This document shows, piece after piece, positions 18,022 to 27,178 of a stretch of 64,000 nt of DNA. Position 1 is the first letter of the stretch. Each line of letters starts with the position of its first letter. The translations under genes were made by a program, and so were the position numbers. Source of the DNA: Dryocola boscaweniae (GTDB lineage: Bacteria; Pseudomonadota; Gammaproteobacteria; Enterobacterales; Enterobacteriaceae); NCBI RefSeq assembly GCF_025215095.1, contig NZ_JALHAP010000071.1, positions 1 through 64,000 of the forward strand. Reading direction: 5' to 3'. The notes beneath the pieces were generated by a model. The model was not told where the DNA came from, made no database searches, and was given only the letters and a program-made list of their open reading frames with translations.

Positions 18022-18070
18022 CGCACCTTTTTGGTGCGATTGCACACCGCAGGTGAACCATTCTGGTTCA
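18022..18070. promoter_or_regulatory. NtrC-like enhancer pair and adjacent palindrome upstream of hpxJ
   Basis: CGCACC-TTTTT-GGTGCG (18022-18038) and TGCACA-CCGCA-GGTGAA (18041-18057) match the NtrC pattern TGCACC-N5-GGTGCA with centres 19 bases apart, about 135-155 bases before the predicted start. A perfect TGAACCA-TTC-TGGTTCA palindrome (18054-18070) follows. The first hairpin could also end hpxU transcription, but it has no T run after it. Confidence 0.6.
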
Positions 18071-18077
18071 TTGCAAC

Positions 18078-18120
18078 CCGGGCTTTGGCGCATGCCGTCA
18101 AAGCTTATCCGGCCTGAGAC
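18078..18120. repeat. Decayed REP-like element
   Basis: GGCTTTGGCGCATGCCGTC...GCTTATCCGGCCTGA resembles the REP core but with imperfect arms. It lies between the enhancer-like sites and the hpxJ promoter. Confidence 0.45.
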
Positions 18121-18156
18121 GCTTATTTTTAAGGTTGGTTAACTTCTTTCTTCTCA

Positions 18157-18172
18157 TGGCACATTAGTTGCA
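18157..18172 (+). promoter_or_regulatory. Sigma-54 promoter of the hpxJ operon
   Basis: TGGCAC-ATTAG-TTGCA is a full match to both halves of the sigma-54 consensus with correct 5-base spacing. The expected start is near 18183, 40 bases before hpxJ. Confidence 0.82.
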
Positions 18173-18185
18173 AAACCATTTATAA

Positions 18186-18201
18186 AGAATCTTTTGTTTC
18201 A
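18186..18201. promoter_or_regulatory. Partial copy of the candidate HpxU site
   Basis: On the minus strand TGAAAC-AAAA-GATTCT shares its left arm and spacer with the site before hpxU. It lies right at the predicted start of the hpxJ transcript, where a repressor could block it. Confidence 0.35.
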
Positions 18202-18222
18202 CGCAGAGTAAAAGGAACGGCC

Positions 18223-19464
18223 ATGTTCGACATTCAGGATTATTCACAGATTAACCCGCCGCACCGCCTGTTAATGGGGCCGGGGCCGATTAACGCCGAT
18301 CCGCGCGTGCTGCGCGCCATGGCCAGCCAGCTAATCGGTCAATACGACCCGGTCATGACGGGCTATATGAATGAAGTGATGGCGTTGTACCGCGAAGTAT
18401 TCCGCACGCAAAACCGTTGGACCATGCTGGTGGACGGTACTTCTCGCGCGGGTATCGAAGCCATTTTGCTGTCTGCTATTCGTCCTGGGGACAAAGTTCT
18501 GGTGCCGGTTTTTGGTCGTTTCGGTCATCTGCTGTGCGAGATAGCTCGTCGTTGCCGGGCCGAGGTGCACACCATTGAAGTGCCGTGGGGGAAAGTCTTT
18601 ACGCCGGATCAAATTGAAGATGCGATTAAATCCATTAAACCGCGTCTGCTGCTGACGGTGCAGGGCGATACTTCAACGACTATGCTGCAACCGCTGGCGG
18701 AGCTGGGCGACATTTGCCGTCGCCACGACGTGTTGTTTTACACCGATGCCACAGCCTCGTTTGGCGGCAACGCGCTGGAAACCGACGCCTGGGGGCTGGA
18801 CGCGGTTTCCGCCGGGTTACAAAAATGTCTTGGCGGCCCGTCCGGCAGCTCGCCAGTCACGCTCAGTCCGAAAATGGAAGAGGTCATTCGCCGCCGAAAA
18901 TGCGTGGAAGAGGGCATCCGTACCGCGTCGCATCAGGATGGCGACGACGAAATGATCTATTCCAACTATTTCGATCTCGGCATGGTGATGGATTACTGGG
19001 GGCCGGAGCGGCTGAATCATCATACCGAAGCCACCAGCATGCTATTCGCCGCCCGTGAATGCGCGCGCGTGATCCTGGAAGAAGGGCTGGAAAAGGGCAT
19101 CGCTCGTCATGAATTACACGGCCGGGCGATGGTTACAGGCATTCAGGGCATGGGGCTGGAAACCTTCGGCGACCTGCAACATAAAATGAATAACGTGCTT
19201 GGCGTGGTGATCCCATCTGCGGTGCAGGGCGAAGAGGTTCGCAAGCTGCTGCTGGAGGATTTCCATATCGAAATCGGCACCTCCTTTGGTCCGCTGCAGG
19301 GCAAAATATGGCGCATTGGCACCATGGGATATAACGCCCGTAAAGACTGCGTGTTGCAAACGCTGACCGCGCTTGAAGCGGTGCTGAACCGTCTCGGGTT
19401 TAAAACGACTCAGGGCGCAGCGATGCAGGCGGCGTGGGACGTTTATGCAAAAGGAAACCGCTGA
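18223..19464 (+). CDS. hpxJ: (S)-Ureidoglycine-glyoxylate aminotransferase
   Basis: A 413-residue PLP enzyme of the serine-pyruvate/alanine-glyoxylate aminotransferase group. Visible motifs are LLMGPGPINADPRVL at the N terminus, LFYTDATASFGG (Asp binding the PLP nitrogen) and SAGLQKCLGGPSGSSP with the Schiff-base Lys201. In the purine pathway it moves the amino group of ureidoglycine to glyoxylate, giving oxalurate and glycine. Its stop overlaps the next start by one base (TGATG). First gene of hpxJ-hpxK-hpxT-permease, behind a sigma-54 promoter. Confidence 0.9.
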   Translation: MFDIQDYSQINPPHRLLMGPGPINADPRVLRAMASQLIGQYDPVMTGYMNEVMALYREVFRTQNRWTMLVDGTSRAGIEAILLSAIRPGDKVLVPVFGRFGHLLCEIARRCRAEVHTIEVPWGKVFTPDQIEDAIKSIKPRLLLTVQGDTSTTMLQPLAELGDICRRHDVLFYTDATASFGGNALETDAWGLDAVSAGLQKCLGGPSGSSPVTLSPKMEEVIRRRKCVEEGIRTASHQDGDDEMIYSNYFDLGMVMDYWGPERLNHHTEATSMLFAARECARVILEEGLEKGIARHELHGRAMVTGIQGMGLETFGDLQHKMNNVLGVVIPSAVQGEEVRKLLLEDFHIEIGTSFGPLQGKIWRIGTMGYNARKDCVLQTLTALEAVLNRLGFKTTQGAAMQAAWDVYAKGNR

Positions 19465-21212
19465 TGGCCAAACTTGTGATGAACGAAGGCGAGGCGGCGA
19501 AAGCGGCCAGGCGCGTGTTGCAACGAGCTGATGAGCTGGCAGCGATAAGCGAAACGCCAGGTGCTTTGACGCGTGTTTATCTCTCGCCTGAACATTTACG
19601 CGCTAACCATCTGGTCGCAGGCTGGATGGAGCAAATCGGCATGACCACCTGGCAGGATGCCGTGGGCAATATCTGCGGCCGCTATGAAGGGCTAAACGAA
19701 GGCGCGCCCGCCATTTTGCTTGGCTCACACCTTGATACCGTGCGTAACGCCGGACGCTACGACGGCATGTTAGGCGTGCTAAGCGCGCTCGAGGTCGTTG
19801 CCTTTCTTTATCAGCACGACATACAACTGGACCAGGCCATTGAAATCATCGGTTTTGGCGATGAAGAGGGCACCCGTTTTGGCATCACGTTATTGGGCAG
19901 CCGGGGAGTGACCGGCACCTGGCCGGAACACTGGCTTGCCTGTGAAGATGCCGCTGGCGTCAGCGTGGCGCAGGCGCTGGTCAACGCAGGCCTGGACCCT
20001 GCGCGTATCGGTCATGCAGCCCGCCAGCCGGAGGAATTCAGCGCTTACCTGGAGCTGCATATCGAGCAGGGGCCGGTGCTGGAACAGGAAGAGCTTGCGC
20101 TCGGCGTTGTGACAGCCATTAACGGCGCTCGCCGCTTGAATTGCCGGTTTACCGGTGAAGCCGGGCACGCCGGAACGGTGCCGATGTCGATTCGTAAAGA
20201 TGCGCTGGCAGCATCCGCGGAATGGATGATTTTTATTGAGAACACCACGCGTGCGCATGGCCCGAATCTGGTCGCGACCGTTGGTACGCTGCAATGCGCG
20301 CCGGGCGCGGTAAACGTTATTCCGGGCGACGTGCATCTTACGCTGGATATCCGCAGCCCAGAGGACGCCAGTCTTGAAGTCCTGCTCGGCCAACTGCTGC
20401 GGGAAGGTGAACAGATAGCGGCGCGTCGCGGGATAGCATTTAGCGCCGAAACCTACTATTCCATTCCAGCCACGCCTTGCGATACTGCTTTGCAAAGAGA
20501 GTTAGGCACATCGGTCAATGAAGTGCAGGGAAGGTGCCTGTCGCTGCCGAGCGGCGCCGGGCATGACGCTATCGCCATTGCGGAACGCTGGCCGGTGGGC
20601 ATGCTTTTTGTGCGCTGCGATCGCGGCGTCAGCCATCATCCGGCTGAGTCTGTTATCGAAGAGGACGTGACGCTCGCCGTGCAGGCTTATACGCAAGCGG
20701 TTGTTCGTCTGGCTCAGACGCCGCTCCGGGCATTTAATCTCGCCGAGGAAGCCGATGCGCTTAACCTCATTAGCCCATGCGTCGCCCTGCCGGAATGGAC
20801 AAAAAACGTGGTGGCGCAAAGGCCTTATGATTCGCTCAGGGCGCTGACGGAAAGCGCGGCACAGCTCACCCAGGCCTGGAATCGAAACGATCTTCTGCTG
20901 GCGCTTTCCACGCATCCGCGCATTGGCGAAAAGGCGCAGGGCAGCAGCAAAGAAGCCGTGCTTTCTCAGGGCGAACAATCAGCGGTGAATACCCGAAACA
21001 GCGCGTTAAGTCTCGCGCTTGTTCAGGGAAATGCTGAATACGAAGCGCGTTTTGGACACGTTTTTCTCATTCGCGCCAAAGGACGCAGCGGAGAAGAGAT
21101 TCTCGCAGAGCTGCAACGCCGTCTGCATAACTCACCTGCTAAGGAAGAAGCCGAGGCGCTCGAACAGTTGCGCCAGATTACTTTGCTACGTCTTGAAGGA
21201 GTGTTCGCCTGA
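19464..21212 (+). CDS. hpxK: Fusion of allantoate amidohydrolase and OHCU decarboxylase
   Basis: A 582-residue two-domain protein. Residues 1 to about 415 are an M20-type allantoate amidohydrolase: GSHLDTVRNAGRYDG (metal His and Asp), GDEEGTRF, LHIEQGP, and GVSHHPAES. Residues from about 425 are a UraD-type 2-oxo-4-hydroxy-4-carboxy-5-ureidoimidazoline decarboxylase: STHPRIGEK (catalytic His484), SQGEQSA and YEARFGHVFLIRAKGRS. It thus combines two non-adjacent steps of the pathway. The Klebsiella genes I know are separate (hpxK and hpxQ). Starts and stops overlap hpxJ and hpxT by one base each. Confidence 0.88.
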   Translation: MAKLVMNEGEAAKAARRVLQRADELAAISETPGALTRVYLSPEHLRANHLVAGWMEQIGMTTWQDAVGNICGRYEGLNEGAPAILLGSHLDTVRNAGRYDGMLGVLSALEVVAFLYQHDIQLDQAIEIIGFGDEEGTRFGITLLGSRGVTGTWPEHWLACEDAAGVSVAQALVNAGLDPARIGHAARQPEEFSAYLELHIEQGPVLEQEELALGVVTAINGARRLNCRFTGEAGHAGTVPMSIRKDALAASAEWMIFIENTTRAHGPNLVATVGTLQCAPGAVNVIPGDVHLTLDIRSPEDASLEVLLGQLLREGEQIAARRGIAFSAETYYSIPATPCDTALQRELGTSVNEVQGRCLSLPSGAGHDAIAIAERWPVGMLFVRCDRGVSHHPAESVIEEDVTLAVQAYTQAVVRLAQTPLRAFNLAEEADALNLISPCVALPEWTKNVVAQRPYDSLRALTESAAQLTQAWNRNDLLLALSTHPRIGEKAQGSSKEAVLSQGEQSAVNTRNSALSLALVQGNAEYEARFGHVFLIRAKGRSGEEILAELQRRLHNSPAKEEAEALEQLRQITLLRLEGVFA

Positions 21213-21547
21213 TGAGCCAGCTCAGTACCCACGTGTTAGATACCGCGCTCGGCAAACCCGCCGCGGGCGTCGCCATTCGTCTTGAATACCAGTTTGCCGA
21301 CGGCTGGGAAATCATTGGCGAAGGGGAAACCGATGCCGACGGGCGTTTAAAAAATTTCGTTCCCGTTTCTCTTAAAGCCGGGCGCTATCGTCTGACGGCA
21401 GAAATTGGCCTTTATTTTGCGGCCACGCAGCGCGAAACGCTTTATCCCACGGCGCAGATCGATTTTGCGATTCCGGCAAGCGGCGATCATTACCATCTGC
21501 CGTTCCTTATTTCTCCCTGGTCGTGGTCTACCTACCGCGGCAGTTGA
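21212..21547 (+). CDS. hpxT: 5-Hydroxyisourate hydrolase
   Basis: A 111-residue transthyretin-like protein. The N-terminal STHVLDTALGKPAAGV carries the first active-site His, and the C terminus ends with the diagnostic YRGS tetrapeptide. It opens 5-hydroxyisourate to OHCU, the substrate of the decarboxylase domain encoded just upstream. Length is normal for the tetrameric enzyme. It overlaps the preceding stop (TGATG) and is followed after 25 bases by the NCS2 permease. Confidence 0.92.
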   Translation: MSQLSTHVLDTALGKPAAGVAIRLEYQFADGWEIIGEGETDADGRLKNFVPVSLKAGRYRLTAEIGLYFAATQRETLYPTAQIDFAIPASGDHYHLPFLISPWSWSTYRGS

Positions 21548-21572
21548 ATCCACTGATAAACGGAAGGGCAGC

Positions 21573-22910
21573 ATGAAACAGAACAATAGCGCCTGCGCGC
21601 GCCCGGAAGACCAGCGTTACCCGGCGGTGAAAACATTTGCCTGGGGGCTACAACACGTATTGACGATGTACGGCGGGATCATCGCCCCGCCGTTAATTAT
21701 CGGCAGCGCGGCGGGACTGGGCGCGGCTGATATCGGCCTGCTGGTGACCGCCGCCTTATTTATCAGCGGCCTGTCGACCCTGCTCCAGTCCCTTGGCGTT
21801 CCCTTTTTTGGCTCGCGTTTGCCGCTGGTGCAGGGCGTGTCTTTTGCAGGCGTGGCAACAATGGTCACGCTTGCTACCGGCGGCGGGCTGCCGGTGGTGT
21901 TTGGCGCGGTTATCGCCTCATCCCTGCTTGGCCTGCTTATTACGCCATTTTTCGCCCAGATTATTCGCTTTTTCCCGCCGGTGGTGACCGGCTGCGTTAT
22001 CACCGTTATCGGCCTATCGTTGATGCCGGTGGCCGCGCGCTGGGCTATGGGCGGTAATATAAAGGCATCCGACTGGGGTTCTCCTTCGAATATTGGGCTT
22101 GCGGCATTCACGCTGGGGGTGATTTTGCTGCTTAACCGCATGGGGCGCGGCAGCGTTACGCGAATCGCCGTGCTCGCGGCGATGGTTATCGGCACGCTTG
22201 CGGCGGTGGCGGCCGGGAAGGCGAATTTCAGCGGCGTGTTCGATGGCGACTGGGTGGCTATGCCAACGCTCTTTGCTTTTGGCGCGCCCGTTTTTGACGG
22301 CGCGGCGATCCTCTCAATGTTTTTGATAGTCCTGGTGCTGCTTACCGAAACCACCGCCGGGCTGATGGCGATTGGCGAAATCGTCGGTACCGACGTCAAC
22401 GGCAAGCGCATTGCTAACGGCTTACGCGCCGATATGTTGACCAGCGCAATCGCCCCGGTATTTAACTCCTTTCCCCAAAGCGCCTTCGCGCAGAATATCG
22501 GCCTGGTCGCGATAACCAGCATTAAAAGCCGCTTTGTTGTCAGCGCGGGCGGGTTAATTCTGGTGGCGCTCGGATTGTTGCCGGTGCTGGGGCGTATTAT
22601 TGCCTGCATACCGATGCCGGTGCTGGGCGGCGCGGGCGTGGTGCTGTTTGGTTCCGTAGCGGCAAGCGGCATTCGCACGCTGGCGAAGGTGGACTACAAA
22701 GAGAATATGAATCTGGTGGTGGTGGCGACGGCGCTGGCGTTTGGCATGATCCCGATTGTGATGCCAACGTTTTACGATCGATTCCCCGACTGGGTTCACA
22801 CTTTGTTGCATTCCGGCATCAGCGCCACCTGTCTGGTCGCTTTTCTGCTGAATATTCTGTTCAACACCCGTTTGTTGTCTTCGCGCCGCCGCGTGCCGGA
22901 GGTTTCCTGA
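21573..22910 (+). CDS. NCS2-family permease, probably urate/xanthine
   Basis: A 445-residue inner-membrane transporter with some twelve to fourteen hydrophobic segments. NCS2 family words are visible: GLQHVLTMYGGIIAPPL near the N terminus, VQGVSFAGVATM, and the signature region around FNSFPQSAFAQNIGLVAITS. This group imports xanthine or uric acid with protons, which fits the neighbouring hydroxyisourate hydrolase. ATG 21573 follows GGAAGGG. Last gene of the hpxJ operon, closed by a terminator. Confidence 0.86.
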   Translation: MKQNNSACARPEDQRYPAVKTFAWGLQHVLTMYGGIIAPPLIIGSAAGLGAADIGLLVTAALFISGLSTLLQSLGVPFFGSRLPLVQGVSFAGVATMVTLATGGGLPVVFGAVIASSLLGLLITPFFAQIIRFFPPVVTGCVITVIGLSLMPVAARWAMGGNIKASDWGSPSNIGLAAFTLGVILLLNRMGRGSVTRIAVLAAMVIGTLAAVAAGKANFSGVFDGDWVAMPTLFAFGAPVFDGAAILSMFLIVLVLLTETTAGLMAIGEIVGTDVNGKRIANGLRADMLTSAIAPVFNSFPQSAFAQNIGLVAITSIKSRFVVSAGGLILVALGLLPVLGRIIACIPMPVLGGAGVVLFGSVAASGIRTLAKVDYKENMNLVVVATALAFGMIPIVMPTFYDRFPDWVHTLLHSGISATCLVAFLLNILFNTRLLSSRRRVPEVS

Positions 22911-22913
22911 GCT

Positions 22914-22943
22914 TTTCTCTCCCCCTCGGGGGAGAATTTTTTA
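22914..22943 (+). terminator. Terminator of the hpxJ operon
   Basis: TCTCCCCC and GGGGGAGA form a tight GC-rich hairpin followed by AATTTTTT. It lies immediately after the permease stop and overlaps the end of the convergent yafV. Confidence 0.88.
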
Positions 22944-23714
22944 TAGGCTAAAGGGGTCCGCATCCTGCCATGCCGGGAATTTCTCCCGGTATTCCTGCAG
23001 GGCGATTAACGATAAATCTGCATCCAGGCGAGTGGCCTGGTGCGCCTGCGCATCCGCCAGAATCTCCCCTTGCGGGCTGATAATTTTACTGTCGCCGCGA
23101 TAGTGATGCCCGTTGCCGTCTGTGCCGACGCGGTTACAGCCCGCGACGTACGCCTGGTTTTCAATGGCGCGGGCAACCAGCAGGCTTTGCCAGTGAAGCG
23201 AGCGCGGCGCAGGCCAGTTGGCGACATACAGCGCCAAATCGTAATCGTTACGGTTGCGCGACCATACCGGGAAACGCAGGTCGTAGCAGACCAGGGGCAA
23301 AATTCGCCAGCCGCGCCATTCAACGATGACGCGCTCTTCTCCTGCCTGGTAATGATGATGTTCATCCGCCATGCGAAACAGATGACGCTTATCGTAGAAA
23401 TGCACTTTGCCGTCCGGCTGCACCAGCAGGAAACGATTCACAGGCCCACGCTCGGTTTGCAGCGCAGCGCTGCCGGCAATCATCGCCTGCGTCTGCTGCG
23501 CCTTGAACTGCATCCAGTCGATGACTTCCTCTTCTGCCAACGACTGCTTTGCTGCCTCCATCGCAAAACCGGTGGTGAACATCTCAGGCAAAATAATCAG
23601 ATCGCGACCGTGTATGCCATCAAGCAGTACATCAAAATGGCGCAGGTTTGCTGCGCCATCCATCCAGACCAGCGGCTGTTGCAGAAGGGAAATTTTTAAA
23701 CCAGACACAATCAT
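22941..23714 (-). CDS. yafV: Omega-amidase YafV (nitrilase superfamily)
   Basis: A 257-residue carbon-nitrogen hydrolase. The Glu-Lys-Cys triad is visible in ILPEMFTTGFAM, FYDKRHLF and LPLVCYDLRFPVW. It hydrolyses the amide of alpha-ketoglutaramate or ketosuccinamate, a metabolite-repair step. I place the start at ATG 23714 (MIVSGLKISLLQQP), with GGGG just upstream; ATG 23723 lacks a ribosome site. It is downstream of fadE on the same strand but separated by two terminator-like hairpins. Confidence 0.9.
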   Translation of the reverse strand: MIVSGLKISLLQQPLVWMDGAANLRHFDVLLDGIHGRDLIILPEMFTTGFAMEAAKQSLAEEEVIDWMQFKAQQTQAMIAGSAALQTERGPVNRFLLVQPDGKVHFYDKRHLFRMADEHHHYQAGEERVIVEWRGWRILPLVCYDLRFPVWSRNRNDYDLALYVANWPAPRSLHWQSLLVARAIENQAYVAGCNRVGTDGNGHHYRGDSKIISPQGEILADAQAHQATRLDADLSLIALQEYREKFPAWQDADPFSL

Positions 23715-23780
23715 GGACCCCATGAATAACAGTATTTCTTTCACTGTAGCATGAGTTTGCGGGCTTTTGTTGGGCAATAA

Positions 23781-23852
23781 AAAACCCCGCCAGGCGGGGT
23801 CTGGAATGGCTAACAAAGAAGGGAAAAGTACGCTTTTCCCTTCTTATTTTTG
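23781..23852 (-). terminator. Two tandem terminators between fadE and yafV
   Basis: Reading the minus strand, fadE is followed by AAGAAGGGAAAAG paired with CTTTTCCCTTCTT (23816-23845). A CCCCGCC-TGG-type stem CCCCGCC/GGCGGGG (about 23785-23799) followed by a run of six T comes next. The first also has a T run on the plus strand. Confidence 0.8.
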
Positions 23853-23859
23853 CAAAAGC

Positions 23860-26304
23860 TTATGCGGCTTCAACCTTGCGGTGTTTTTCCGGCAGCTTTA
23901 CCGGCTGGGTTGCCAGCGCCTCCGGTTCAAACTCGTCAACGTTGATGCTGCGCAGGCGGCTTGCTTCGGCTTTGGTAAGAATGGCGGCTTCTTCGGCATT
24001 GATTTTCCCTTCCGCCAGCCACTGTTTCGCCTGTTCATCCAGACGCGTGAACGGCAGATTATGACCAATTTCTTTGCAGATGCGCAGATGGATTGGCTCA
24101 GCGGCCATCACGTCCAGCAGCGCCTGCTCCAGCAGACCCGCCGGGTTAAACTCGCCTGGCGTGAGGTACTGGCCGCGGCCAATGCGTGAGCGCGTCGCCG
24201 ACGGCACCTGCATGATTTTCGCCAGTTTATGATCCAGTTTGTCAGAAGGCGCATCGTAACGGCGGCCAAGCGGGAAAATGGCCAGGCGCAACGCACCTGC
24301 TACAAAGCCATTCGGGAAGTTACGCAGTAAATCGTCAATCGCCTGCTCGGCCTGGAAGAGCGCATCCTGCACGCCCCAATGCACCAGCGGCAGATCCGCC
24401 TCGTTACGTCCTTCATCTTCGTAGCGTTTGAGCACCGCGGAGGCAAGATATAGCTGGCTCAGCACGTCGCCAAGACGAGCGGAGATACGCTCGCGACGTT
24501 TCAGGCTGCCGCCCAGCACCGCCATGGAAACATCGGACAGCAGCGCCAGGTTTGCGCTCAGACGGTTCAGATGCTGGTAGTAACGTCTGGTGGCGTCACG
24601 GGTTGGCGTGGCGCTGGTTAAGCCGTTGGTCAGGCCCAGCCACAGGCTGCGCATTTTATTGCTGCCGACGTGCCCGATATGCCTGAACAGCAGCTTATCG
24701 AAAGCATCCACGTCGTTATTTTGCGCCGCAGCCATCTCTTCCAGAACATAAGGATGGCAACGAATCGCCCCCTGGCCGAAGATTATCATGCTGCGGGTCA
24801 GGATGTTCGCCCCTTCAACCGTGATGGCGATAGGCGCGCCCTGGTAAGCGCGAGCCACAAAGTTAGACTCGCCAAGCATGATGCCTTTACCGCCGACGAT
24901 GTCCATTGCGTCCAGGATGGCGCGCTGGCCGCGGTGGGTACAGTGATATTTCACAATCGCTGACAGCACCGCCGGTTTTTCGCCGAGCACGATACCGTAA
25001 GTAATCAGTGACGCAGCGGCATCCATGACATAAGCATTACCCGCAATACGCGCCAGCGGTTCTTCAATCCCTTCCATCTTACCGATAGAAATTCTGAACT
25101 GACGGCGAATATGGGCATAAGCGCCGGTTGCCATTGCAATAGATTTCAGGCTGCCCGTTGAGTTAGACGGCAGTGTAATGCCGCGTCCTACGGACAGACA
25201 TTCCACCAGCATGCGCCAGCCCTGACCGGCCATTTTCGGGCCGCCGATGATGTAGTCGATTGGGACGAAAATATCTTTACCGCGCGTCGGGCCGTTCTGG
25301 AATGGAACGTTCAGCGGGAAGTGGCGTTTGCCGATTTCGACGCCCGGCGTGTGCGTTGGGATCAGCGCGCAGGTGATGCCGAGATCTTCTTCGTCACCGA
25401 GCAGATGGTCCGGGTCAGACAGTTTGAACGCCAGGCCAAGAACGGTGGCGATAGGGGCAAGCGTGATGTAACGCTTGTTCCAGGTCAGGCGCATGCCCAG
25501 CACCTGCTGACCCTGCCATTCGCCCATGCAAACCACGCCGATATCGGGAATTGCGCCCGCGTCAGAGCCGGCTTCCGGGCTGGTCAGCGCGAAGCAAGGG
25601 ATCTCCTGTCCGCGAGCCAGGCGCGGCAAATAGTGATCTTTTTGCTCGTCGGTGCCGTAATGCTGGAGTAGTTCGCCCGGGCCTAATGAGTTAGGCACGC
25701 CGACGGTAATCGCCAGAATGCCGGAAACGCCAGAGAGTTTTTGCAGTACGCGAGCCTGGGCGTAAGCCGAGAACTCCAGTCCGCCGTACTCTTTCTTAAT
25801 GATCATCGCAAAGAAGCGATGTTCTTTCAGATAGGCCCACAGCTCCGGCGGCAGATCGGCCAGCTCATGGGTTATCTGATAATCATTCGCCATGCGGCAG
25901 GCTTCTTCAACCGGGCCGTCAATAAAAGCTTGTTCTTCAGCGCTCAGCTTAGGTTGCGGATAATTATGCAGTTTTTCCCAGTCAGGCTTACCGCGGAACA
26001 GATCGCCTTCCCACCAGGTGGTGCCTGCTTCAATCGCCTCTTTTTCAGTGCGCGACATCGGCGGCATCACTTTACGGAAGCTTTTAAACACCGGCGCGGA
26101 AATCAGCGATTTACGCATCGGCGGGAAGACAAACGGCACCAGAATGATGGCCAGGGGGACAAGTACCCAGATAGACCAGATACCGGCAAAACCTAACGCT
26201 GCCGTCCACGCCAGGAGAATCGCGCTGCTGAGCAGCAAATTGACCTGGTGATAAAACAGCACGCCGAGCAGAATAACGGTTGCAACAACACTCAAAATCA
26301 ACAT
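23860..26304 (-). CDS. fadE: Acyl-CoA dehydrogenase FadE
   Basis: 814 residues, the same length as E. coli FadE, beginning with two hydrophobic N-terminal segments ([18 protein letters not shown]). The acyl-CoA dehydrogenase core includes [17 protein letters not shown] and [12 protein letters not shown]; the C-terminal extension ends [11 protein letters not shown]. It catalyses the first oxidation of beta-oxidation at the inner membrane. ATG 26304 follows GGGAGC; a longer upstream frame crosses the FadR operator and is rejected. Confidence 0.96.
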   Translation of the reverse strand: MLILSVVATVILLGVLFYHQVNLLLSSAILLAWTAALGFAGIWSIWVLVPLAIILVPFVFPPMRKSLISAPVFKSFRKVMPPMSRTEKEAIEAGTTWWEGDLFRGKPDWEKLHNYPQPKLSAEEQAFIDGPVEEACRMANDYQITHELADLPPELWAYLKEHRFFAMIIKKEYGGLEFSAYAQARVLQKLSGVSGILAITVGVPNSLGPGELLQHYGTDEQKDHYLPRLARGQEIPCFALTSPEAGSDAGAIPDIGVVCMGEWQGQQVLGMRLTWNKRYITLAPIATVLGLAFKLSDPDHLLGDEEDLGITCALIPTHTPGVEIGKRHFPLNVPFQNGPTRGKDIFVPIDYIIGGPKMAGQGWRMLVECLSVGRGITLPSNSTGSLKSIAMATGAYAHIRRQFRISIGKMEGIEEPLARIAGNAYVMDAAASLITYGIVLGEKPAVLSAIVKYHCTHRGQRAILDAMDIVGGKGIMLGESNFVARAYQGAPIAITVEGANILTRSMIIFGQGAIRCHPYVLEEMAAAQNNDVDAFDKLLFRHIGHVGSNKMRSLWLGLTNGLTSATPTRDATRRYYQHLNRLSANLALLSDVSMAVLGGSLKRRERISARLGDVLSQLYLASAVLKRYEDEGRNEADLPLVHWGVQDALFQAEQAIDDLLRNFPNGFVAGALRLAIFPLGRRYDAPSDKLDHKLAKIMQVPSATRSRIGRGQYLTPGEFNPAGLLEQALLDVMAAEPIHLRICKEIGHNLPFTRLDEQAKQWLAEGKINAEEAAILTKAEASRLRSINVDEFEPEALATQPVKLPEKHRKVEAA

Positions 26305-26325
26305 AAAGAAAGCTCCCTTGCTTGT

Positions 26326-26342
26326 AGGAGGTCTGACCACTT
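26326..26342. promoter_or_regulatory. FadR operator of fadE
   Basis: AGGAGGTCTGACCACTT keeps the invariant core GGTCNGACC of the FadR consensus AACTGGTCNGACCAGTT. It sits 22 bases before the fadE start codon. FadR would repress fadE when acyl-CoA is absent. Confidence 0.8.
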
Positions 26343-26519
26343 GTGATGTATTGGTTTTAGTGTATGCGTTGTTTTTTAGCAATGTGTTTACAAAATAATT
26401 ACAACCTCGCTCACATTGTTGCCGCACGTATGCATAAAAGCATCAGGTGATGGCGCTTCTCGCGCTATCCGGTAAACTGCTGGGGTTTACTCAATCAATA
26501 AATGCTGAAGGACATCCTC

Positions 26520-27101
26520 ATGTACCAGGATCTTATTCGTAACGAATTGAATGAAGCCGCCGAGACGCTGGCTAACTTCCTGAAAGATGACGCTAATATC
26601 CACGCGGTTCAGCGTGCGGCCGTGCTGCTGGCGGATAGCTTTAAAGCAGGCGGCAAAGTGCTTTCTTGCGGCAACGGCGGCTCCCACTGCGACGCGATGC
26701 ATTTCGCTGAAGAGCTGACGGGCCGCTATCGCGAAAACCGCCCGGGCTACCCGGCCATTGCGATTTCAGACGTAAGCCACATTTCCTGCGTGAGTAACGA
26801 TTTCGGCTATGACTACATCTTCTCTCGCTATATCGAAGCGGTAGGGCGTGAAGGCGATGTGCTGCTGGGGATTTCCACTTCCGGGAATTCTGGTAACGTA
26901 ATTAAAGCCATCGAAGCCGCGCGTGCTAAAGGCATGAAAGTCATTACGCTTACCGGTAAAGACGGCGGCAAAATGGCGGGCACGGCGGATATCGAAATTC
27001 GCGTGCCGCACTTCGGCTACGCCGATCGCATTCAGGAAATCCACATCAAAGTGATTCATATCCTGATTCAGCTAATCGAAAAAGAGATGGTTAAGGCTTA
27101 A
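26520..27101 (+). CDS. gmhA: Sedoheptulose-7-phosphate isomerase
   Basis: 193 residues, nearly identical to E. coli GmhA (LpcA). SIS-domain motifs are [18 protein letters not shown] and [15 protein letters not shown]; the zinc-binding region [20 protein letters not shown] is intact. It makes D-glycero-D-manno-heptose 7-phosphate for lipopolysaccharide core. ATG 26520 follows GAAGGA. A GTAAAC/GTTTAC inverted repeat (26472-26490) precedes it. It is divergent from fadE. Confidence 0.97.
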   Translation: MYQDLIRNELNEAAETLANFLKDDANIHAVQRAAVLLADSFKAGGKVLSCGNGGSHCDAMHFAEELTGRYRENRPGYPAIAISDVSHISCVSNDFGYDYIFSRYIEAVGREGDVLLGISTSGNSGNVIKAIEAARAKGMKVITLTGKDGGKMAGTADIEIRVPHFGYADRIQEIHIKVIHILIQLIEKEMVKA

Positions 27102-27126
27102 GGCGTTGACGCTTCGCTATCGTGGC

Positions 27127-27158
27127 CGTAGGGCGGATAAGCGAAGCGTCATCCGCCG
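27127..27158. repeat. REP element between gmhA and yafJ
   Basis: GGGCGGATAAGCGAAGCGTC with closing ATCCGCC forms the typical REP hairpin. It lies just before the yafJ ribosome site. Confidence 0.75.
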
Positions 27159-27178
27159 GTAATTTGGGGGAGTTAAAA

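Noticed and set aside
18022..18038. Terminator for hpxU
   Set aside because: The hairpin is stable but is followed by GATTGC rather than a T run, and the NtrC consensus explains the symmetry better. A mixed role is not excluded.
21617..22678. A 353-codon minus-strand frame opposite the NCS2 permease
   Set aside because: Antisense shadow of a transporter gene; Pro/Thr/Ala-rich with no domain, and it would lie inside an operon that is well supported on the plus strand.
23715..23816. Longer N terminus for yafV
   Set aside because: The extra codons would cross a terminator hairpin and have no ribosome site; ATG 23714 aligns with the known protein.
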